Positions 6,842 to 12,296 of a stretch of DNA of 12,296 bases are shown here, one piece after another; the stretch's first letter is position 1; every line of letters starts with the position of its first letter. The stretch spans positions 1-12,296 of the forward strand of contig CAKQBC010000039.1 in assembly GCA_934215995.1 (NCBI GenBank), given 5' to 3'. Origin of the DNA: an uncultured Bacillus sp. Its GTDB lineage: Bacteria; Bacillota; Bacilli; Bacillales; DSM-1321. Below the pieces are notes generated by a model. That model was not told the origin of the DNA, did no database searches, and saw only the letters and a program-made list of their open reading frames with translations. Position numbers and translations under genes: made by a program.

Positions 6842-7669
6842 TTATTTCGTGCTATTGATTTCTTGCAGGGCCGGTTTGCTGTTGAATAGCTTTTTGCTTA
6901 AATAGGACTGGAACATGAGGAAAATTCCCCCGACTGTCCAGTATAAAGGCAGGGCTGCCGGCGCACTGAATGAGATGAAACCCATCATGATCGGTGAGAT
7001 GTATCCCATTACAGCCATTTGTTTTTTCTGTTCTTCAGGCATATTCATCACGGACAGCTTGTATTGAAGCAAGTATACAAGTGCCGCAATCATCGCCAAT
7101 AAATAGTCGGGCTGTCCGAGGTTGAACCATAGGAAACTGTGTGACGCAATTTCAGGTGTATCGCGTATGGCATAGTAAAAGCCCATAAGGATCGGCATCT
7201 GCAGCAGGATTGGCAGGCAGCCCCCAAGAGATGACAACGGATTGACATCATGCTTCTGGTACAGTGCCATCACTTCCTGTTGCAGCTTTACCTGTTCTTC
7301 CTTCGTTGCACTCTTCATTTTAGCCTGTAAGGATTTCATTTCAGGCTGGATGACTTCCATTTTATCTTTCAGCTGAAGCTGCTGTTTCGTTTGTTTGAGC
7401 ATAAAGGGCATCAAAACCAGTCTGAGAACTAAAGTGACAAAGATAATGGAAAGGCCGTAATTGCCTTGAAATAATTGGGCGACCGTTTTCAATAATGCAG
7501 AAAATGGGTAAACAAAGTATTGTTGAAAGAAACTTGGCGAGACGCCCGTTTCGGTACCTGCAGCGAATGCATGCGGACCGCCTAATAGCTGGATTGCAGC
7601 TAGTATACCGGCAAAAAGAACCAGCTTTTTAAAGACAGGGGATACCGGCCGTTTGAATTTGATTGACAT
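6842..7669 (-). CDS. yidC: Membrane protein insertase YidC, YqjG (YidC2) type
   Basis: A 275-residue YidC/Oxa1/Alb3 insertase that places membrane proteins into the cytoplasmic membrane, alone or with Sec. A cleavable N-terminal signal (basic 4-15, hydrophobic 16-30, HAFAAG near 33-38) is followed by five helices (about 57-92, 150-168, 187-205, 217-233, 236-255). R83 in LVLRLVLMPF is the conserved arginine of the hydrophilic groove. A charged cytoplasmic hairpin spans about 93-143, and the family motif NPLSSLGGCLPILLQMPI spans 143-160. The lipobox cysteine found in many Gram-positive YidCs is absent. TPEIASHSFLWF (171-182) recalls B. subtilis YqjG. ATG 7669 has AGGAGG 6 nt upstream, but both are buried in a hairpin. 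An upstream MifM-like leader implies induction when membrane insertion is limiting. A second, constitutive YidC (SpoIIIJ type) would be expected elsewhere in the genome. Confidence 0.95.
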   Translation of the reverse strand: MSIKFKRPVSPVFKKLVLFAGILAAIQLLGGPHAFAAGTETGVSPSFFQQYFVYPFSALLKTVAQLFQGNYGLSIIFVTLVLRLVLMPFMLKQTKQQLQLKDKMEVIQPEMKSLQAKMKSATKEEQVKLQQEVMALYQKHDVNPLSSLGGCLPILLQMPILMGFYYAIRDTPEIASHSFLWFNLGQPDYLLAMIAALVYLLQYKLSVMNMPEEQKKQMAVMGYISPIMMGFISFSAPAALPLYWTVGGIFLMFQSYLSKKLFNSKPALQEINSTK

Positions 7670-7974
7670 GTGAAACCTCCTGTAAAATGTAAATTTTGCT
7701 TTTTAAGAGGTTTCACATGTGGGCCTTCGTCAGCAGCTTCCTTTCTTCTCACGCAGCGTGCTAGCCAAGTGGCGATTTGCAACCTTCCATTTCGCATATT
7801 CCGTGCTTGTGCGGGTAAAGCGATTGTATGGACGGTTTCAAAGCGCTTACTGGATTTGCTGGAGATGCTGATGTGCAGAAAATAAAAGATGCCGATTAAA
7901 GCTGCTGCCTTAAGAAGCAGGCCCGCTAACATCAGATAAGCAATAATATCATGTGATTCAAAAAGTTCAAGAAT
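7600..7974 (-). CDS. mifM: MifM-like nascent-chain arrest leader controlling yidC
   Basis: A 124-residue ORF if started at ATT 7974, or 110 from ATG 7932. I prefer ATT: AAAGGGGG (complement of 7983-7990) lies 8 nt upstream, whereas ATG 7932 has no ribosome binding site. ATT also places the arrest motif at residues 66-84, close to its position in B. subtilis MifM. In ATT numbering there is an acidic N-terminus, one hydrophobic segment (about 10-35), then a basic stretch, predicting N-out/C-in. The segment QIATWLARCVRRKEAADEG follows (I67, W70, D82-E83). It resembles the MifM arrest region RITTWIRKVFR with its acidic stall site DEED. After the acidic residues the frame enters the hairpin at 7720-7666 and overlaps yidC by 70 nt out of frame, stopping at TAG 7602-7600. 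Inferred role: a sensor that stalls its own ribosome when insertion is poor and so opens yidC translation. Homology is from memory. Confidence 0.75.
   Translation of the reverse strand: MLELFESHDIIAYLMLAGLLLKAAALIGIFYFLHISISSKSSKRFETVHTIALPAQARNMRNGRLQIATWLARCVRRKEAADEGPHVKPLKKQNLHFTGGFTCQSNSNGRYPLSLKSWFFLPVY
7666..7720 (-). promoter_or_regulatory. Translation-control hairpin sequestering the yidC ribosome binding site and start codon
   Basis: In the minus-strand transcript, ACATGTGAAACCTC (7720 to 7707) pairs perfectly with GAGGTTTCACATGT (7679 to 7666), giving a 14-bp stem. The stem can extend through 5 more A/T pairs (7701-7705 with 7683-7687) beyond a small internal loop. The downstream arm contains four of the six AGGAGG bases and the whole yidC AUG (7669-7667). 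The upstream arm begins within the leader codons that directly follow the acidic arrest-like residues. There is no T tract, so it is not a terminator. This is the arrangement known for mifM-yqjG. Confidence 0.85.
7838..7851 (+). promoter_or_regulatory. Cre-like sequence inside the leader ORF
   Basis: TCAAAGCGCTTACT matches 9 of 11 fixed positions of the cre consensus TGWAANCGNTNWCA and has the palindromic core AAGCGCTT. It lies in leader coding sequence (codons for KRFE), about 160 bases after the leader promoter and about 270 bases before glpF. It may be chance or a CcpA roadblock site. Confidence 0.25.
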
Positions 7975-8008
7975 GGCCGGTCCCCCCTTTCCGAGGTTTT
8001 CTATCTCT

Positions 8009-8038
8009 ATTGTATACGATTCAAAAACAAAAAGGTAA
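8009..8038 (-). promoter_or_regulatory. Candidate promoter of the leader-yidC transcript
   Basis: On the minus strand TACAAT (complement of 8009-8014) is 5 of 6 to the SigA -10. The -35 region (TTACCT, complement of 8033-8038, 18-base spacer) is poor. The predicted start, near 8002, leaves a leader of about 28 bases that contains the AAAGGGGG ribosome binding site. It lies back to back with the glpF promoter region. Confidence 0.4.
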
Positions 8039-8058
8039 CAACAGAAGAAATTTGCATG

Positions 8059-8087
8059 GATAATATTTTGGCAAAAAAACGGTTACA
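8059..8087 (+). promoter_or_regulatory. glpF promoter region with cre-like site
   Basis: GATAAT (8059-8064) is a candidate -10, with no good -35 upstream. Ten bases further, AAAAAACGGTTACA (8074-8087) matches 9 of the 11 fixed positions of the cre consensus, failing only at the first two. It would sit just after the transcription start, where CcpA commonly represses. Catabolite repression of glycerol genes is known in Bacillus; this site is a sequence match only. Confidence 0.4.
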
Positions 8088-8119
8088 GCAAAAATCAAGG
8101 TTTGAAAGGGGCCCGGGAG

Positions 8120-8950
8120 ATGACAGCGTTTTGGGGAGAAGTAATCGGGACAATGATTTTGATATTGATCGGCTGCGGGGTTGGTGCAGCTATGAATCTG
8201 AACAAAACCTTTTCGCAAAACGGCGGTTGGATCGTGACCACATTGGCATGGGGATTAGGGGTGACTCTTGGGATTTATGCGGTCGGTAATTTCAGCGGAG
8301 CCCATTTGAATCCGGCTGTCACAATATCCTTTGCCATAATCGGCGATTTTGAGTGGGGAAAAGTGCCTATGTATGTATTTGGACAATTGATAGGGGCAAT
8401 CGCTGGGGCGGCACTTATCTGGCTTCATTATCTCCCTCATTGGAAGGTAACAGACGATCAGGGGGTAAAGCTTGGCGTCTTTTCCACTAGCCCGGCAATC
8501 CCACATACATTCGCCAATTTACTGAGCGAGATGATCGGTACATTCGTACTTATTCTTGGGCTGCTGTTCATCGGAGCTAACCAATTTTCTGAAGGGTTGA
8601 ATCCGATGGCTGTCGGGCTGCTGATTGTCGCAATCGGCATGTCGCTTGGCGGGACTACCGGATATGCAATCAATCCGGCGAGGGACCTTGGCCCGCGGAT
8701 TGCCCACTTCATCCTTCCGATTGCGGGAAAGGGAAATTCGAACTGGGGCTATGCCTGGATTCCAATCGCAGGGCCGTTGATGGGAGGGGCGCTTGCGGCG
8801 GTATTTTATAAAATGGTTTTTGAAAATCAGGTGGAGACGGCTTATTTTTTCATAATCGGCATCATTTTCACTATCCTTTTAGGCGCTGGATTGTTGGGAA
8901 GGAAGCGAGTGCAACATAGAGAAAAGAATATACTCCAGTATAATAAATAA
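8120..8950 (+). CDS. glpF: Glycerol uptake facilitator (aquaglyceroporin) GlpF
   Basis: A 276-residue channel of the MIP family that lets glycerol diffuse into the cell, where GlpK traps it. The two half-helix signatures are present: GAHLNPAV (NPA at 64-66) and GYAINPARDLGPR (NPA at 185-187). NPARD, with R188 in the selectivity filter and D189, is typical of glycerol rather than water channels. Six helices plus two half-helices fit the family. A further hydrophobic segment (about 241-259) lies after the sixth helix, followed by a basic tail. The start is ATG 8120, with AAAGGGG (8105-8111) 8 nt upstream, giving MTAFWGE as in other Bacillus GlpF. An in-frame TTG at 8102 lacks a proper ribosome binding site. 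First gene of the glp cluster, 53 nt before glpK. Confidence 0.95.
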   Translation: MTAFWGEVIGTMILILIGCGVGAAMNLNKTFSQNGGWIVTTLAWGLGVTLGIYAVGNFSGAHLNPAVTISFAIIGDFEWGKVPMYVFGQLIGAIAGAALIWLHYLPHWKVTDDQGVKLGVFSTSPAIPHTFANLLSEMIGTFVLILGLLFIGANQFSEGLNPMAVGLLIVAIGMSLGGTTGYAINPARDLGPRIAHFILPIAGKGNSNWGYAWIPIAGPLMGGALAAVFYKMVFENQVETAYFFIIGIIFTILLGAGLLGRKRVQHREKNILQYNK

Positions 8951-9003
8951 TAAAGGCAATTATTAATTTGGCTGTTATTTCTAAGGAGCAGGAGGCAAAC
9001 TGA

Positions 9004-10500
<1,497 letters not shown>

Positions 10501-10597
10501 GAGCGGCTGGTCTAAGCCGGCAGCCATTACAGTTTCTCAAAAAGGAAGCGGGATAGATTCCAATAAGCAGCATAAGCTTACGTAGGAGGCGCATAGA
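10501..10597 (+). other. glpK-glpD intergenic region without terminator
   Basis: A 97-base gap. Only weak stems occur (CGGCT / AGCCG near 10504-10519), with no T tract and no convincing promoter. It ends with the ribosome binding site AGGAGG. I see no terminator or antiterminator like that described for B. subtilis glpD, so glpD is probably co-transcribed with glpFK. Confidence 0.5.
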
Positions 10598-12271
10598 ATG
10601 GCATTTAGCAATTTGGATCGTTCGAATACATTTCAAAGGATGCAGGGCAAGGAGTATGACCTGTTTGTGATCGGCGGGGGAATAACGGGCTGCGGCATCG
10701 CATTGGATGCAGCCACAAGGGGCATGTCTGTGTGTGTAGGGGAAATGCAGGACTTCGCTGAAGGTACGTCCAGCCGGTCGACGAAGCTTGTCCACGGGGG
10801 ACTTCGATATTTGAAGCAGTTGGAAGTGAAACTGGTGGCTGAAGTGGGGAAGGAAAGGGAAATCGTCTATGAGAACGGGCCCCATGTGACAGAACCGGAA
10901 TGGATGATGCTGCCGTTTTATGAAGGCGGTACTTTCGGGCCGTTTAGCACATCAGTCGGCCTGCGCGTCTATGACTTCCTTGCAGGCGTCAAAAAGGAAG
11001 AACGCAGGAGCATGCTGACGAAGGAAGAAGCAGTCAGAAAGGAGCCGCTTATCCGTAGAGAAGGGCTTAAAGGCGGCGGCTATTATGTTGAGTACAGGAC
11101 AGACGATGCCCGTCTGACGATTGAGGTGGCCAAGAAAGCGGCGGAATACGGAGCCGACCTGCAGAATTATGCCAAGGTGACAGAATTGCTATATGATAAT
11201 GGCAAAGTCAAAGGTGTGGTCCTACAAGACGTCCTGAGCGGGGAAGAATATCGGATAGCTGCCAGGAAAGTCATCAACGCGACAGGTCCTTGGGTGGATC
11301 GATTGCGAGAAATGGATCATTCAAAAGAAGGAAAAATAATGGCGCTGACGAAAGGGGTCCATGTTGTTATTGACCAGGCCCGCCTGCCGTTGAAGCAAGC
11401 TGTTTACTTTGATACAGAGGATGGCCGGATGATGTTCGCCATTCCGCGGGCAGGGAAAACATATGTGGGCACCTCCGATACATTTTATGAGGGAGACCCG
11501 GAAAAGCCGATGGCGGAAGAAAAAGACCGGCAATATATTATCGACGCGATCAATTATATATTTCCCGAGACCAATATTACTCTGTTTGACATTGAGTCAA
11601 GCTGGGCTGGTGTACGTCCGCTGATTCTTGAAGAAGGGAAGGATCCTTCCGAAATTTCCCGAAAGGATGAAATTTGGGTGTCCGGGTCGGGATTGATCAC
11701 AATAGCCGGAGGCAAGCTTACCGGCTACCGGAAGATGGCGGAGAATGTCGTGGATTTAGTGGCCAGGCAGTTCAAAAAGGAAGGGTATAAACTGTTTGAT
11801 GCATGCCAGACAAAGGATCTTCCGATTTCCGGCGGGGACATCGGCGGTTCGGGGAATATGGAGGGATTCATCCGGCTGCATGCCGCAAAGGGCAGTGAGT
11901 TGGGCTTATCCGAGAAAGCCGCCCGAAATCTGGTATGCATGTATGGATCCAATATCACGAAGCTGTTTGATATCATCCGTCAAAACGAAGACATAATTGA
12001 ACGGTATGGGTTTGATAAAGATGTATTTGCGAAACTCGAATATGCGATTCAGGAAGAAAAGGTTGCGACTCCGCTTGATTTCTTTTTCAGGCGGACAGGG
12101 GCTTTGCTGTTCGATATTATATCGGTCCAAATGTGGAAGGAACGTGTCATTGCCTATATGAAGGATGCGTTTGGCTGGGACGAGAAAACCGAGGAAAGCT
12201 ATAAGCTCCGTTTGGATAGGGAAATAGAGGAGGCAATGGGCAGGCAGGACAATGCCCAGAATGTGCATTGA
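10598..12271 (+). CDS. glpD: Aerobic glycerol-3-phosphate dehydrogenase GlpD
   Basis: A 557-residue FAD enzyme of the inner membrane surface. It oxidises sn-glycerol 3-phosphate to dihydroxyacetone phosphate and passes electrons to quinone, completing the route begun by GlpF and GlpK. The FAD-binding turn is VIGGGITGCGIALDAATRG (24-42). The conserved GTSSRSTKLVHGGLRYL (56-72) follows. ATGPW (228-232), the DAO-fold strand with TYVGTSD (288-294), AGVRPL (337-342) and TIAGGKLTGYRKMA (368-381) are all present. The C-terminal DAO_C domain runs from about 400 to the end. Length matches Bacillus GlpD (about 555). ATG 10598 has AGGAGG upstream. The motifs are intact, with no frameshift. It is the last complete gene in the window. 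Confidence 0.97.
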   Translation: MAFSNLDRSNTFQRMQGKEYDLFVIGGGITGCGIALDAATRGMSVCVGEMQDFAEGTSSRSTKLVHGGLRYLKQLEVKLVAEVGKEREIVYENGPHVTEPEWMMLPFYEGGTFGPFSTSVGLRVYDFLAGVKKEERRSMLTKEEAVRKEPLIRREGLKGGGYYVEYRTDDARLTIEVAKKAAEYGADLQNYAKVTELLYDNGKVKGVVLQDVLSGEEYRIAARKVINATGPWVDRLREMDHSKEGKIMALTKGVHVVIDQARLPLKQAVYFDTEDGRMMFAIPRAGKTYVGTSDTFYEGDPEKPMAEEKDRQYIIDAINYIFPETNITLFDIESSWAGVRPLILEEGKDPSEISRKDEIWVSGSGLITIAGGKLTGYRKMAENVVDLVARQFKKEGYKLFDACQTKDLPISGGDIGGSGNMEGFIRLHAAKGSELGLSEKAARNLVCMYGSNITKLFDIIRQNEDIIERYGFDKDVFAKLEYAIQEEKVATPLDFFFRRTGALLFDIISVQMWKERVIAYMKDAFGWDEKTEESYKLRLDREIEEAMGRQDNAQNVH

Positions 12272-12296
12272 CGGGTAAGGAGGCTGCAGCTTAGAC
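12272..12296 (+). other. Start of the region after glpD
   Basis: Twenty-five bases follow the glpD stop. AAGGAGG at 12277-12283 looks like a ribosome binding site, but no ATG, GTG or TTG follows at a usable distance before the window ends. Whether another gene of the operon begins beyond the window cannot be told. Confidence 0.3.

Noticed and set aside
7666..7720. Hairpin before yidC read as a transcription terminator or attenuator
   Set aside because: There is no T tract after the descending arm, and that arm is itself the yidC ribosome binding site and start codon, so translational control fits better.
7670..7885. Plus-strand open frame opposite the leader ORF
   Set aside because: It has no ribosome binding site and is the antisense of the leader and the hairpin.
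8102..8119. TTG start for GlpF, six residues earlier
   Set aside because: No suitable ribosome binding site precedes it, whereas ATG 8120 has AAAGGGG at 8 nt and gives the usual MTAFWGE N-terminus.
10501..10597. GlpP-type terminator/antiterminator before glpD
   Set aside because: Only 5-bp stems without a T run are present.

Overview
The window looks like chromosomal DNA from an endospore-forming Bacillaceae (Bacillus sensu lato). The gene content is Bacillus-like: a glpF-glpK-glpD cluster whose GlpK has the Gram-positive phosphorylation histidine, an L-lactate dehydrogenase, a YqjG-type YidC, and a tiny YpzG-like protein. Ribosome binding sites are strong (AGGAGG, AAAGGGG), TTG and GTG starts occur, and GC content is moderate. 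No mobile element, CRISPR array, tRNA or rRNA was seen. Species cannot be fixed from this stretch.

Layout. Bases 1-49 hold the terminator of an unseen upstream gene. A roughly 300-base gene-free stretch follows, then a fused ATPase/permease ABC exporter subunit of the MacB/FtsX type (355-2331, +). A minus-strand pair comes next: a four-helix membrane protein of the CmpB-like family (2414-2836) and a 58-residue two-helix membrane protein (2985-3161). Two plus-strand housekeeping genes follow: an AlaX-L alanyl-tRNA editing enzyme (3311-4492) and a Cof-type HAD phosphatase (4583-5377). The phosphatase converges on ldh (5412-6362, -) over a shared terminator. A 50-residue YpzG-like gene (6534-6686, -) lies between ldh and yidC. 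yidC (6842-7669, -) is preceded by a leader ORF (7600-7974, -). Divergent from the leader, glpF, glpK and glpD run to the end of the window and encode glycerol uptake, phosphorylation and oxidation to dihydroxyacetone phosphate.

Most notable system. The leader ORF in front of yidC looks like a divergent MifM, the nascent-chain sensor that controls yqjG (yidC2) in B. subtilis. It has one N-terminal membrane segment and an arrest-like stretch, QIATWLARCVRRKEAADEG, comparable to the MifM arrest region. Immediately after that stretch, a perfect 14-bp hairpin buries both the Shine-Dalgarno sequence and the AUG of yidC. A ribosome stalled at the acidic residues would cover the upstream arm and free the yidC start. 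Two details differ from the B. subtilis picture as I recall it. The leader appears to start at ATT (or through a TGATG-coupled mini-ORF), and it has no stop before yidC but runs 70 nt into it in another frame. This is read from sequence pattern and has not been tested.

Other regulatory signals are a cre-like site before glpF, another cre-like sequence inside the leader ORF, a 14-bp perfect palindrome on the HAD gene promoter, and a possible SigG-type promoter before the YpzG-like gene. No terminator or antiterminator leader of the GlpP type is visible before glpF or between glpK and glpD, so the three glp genes probably form one transcript.
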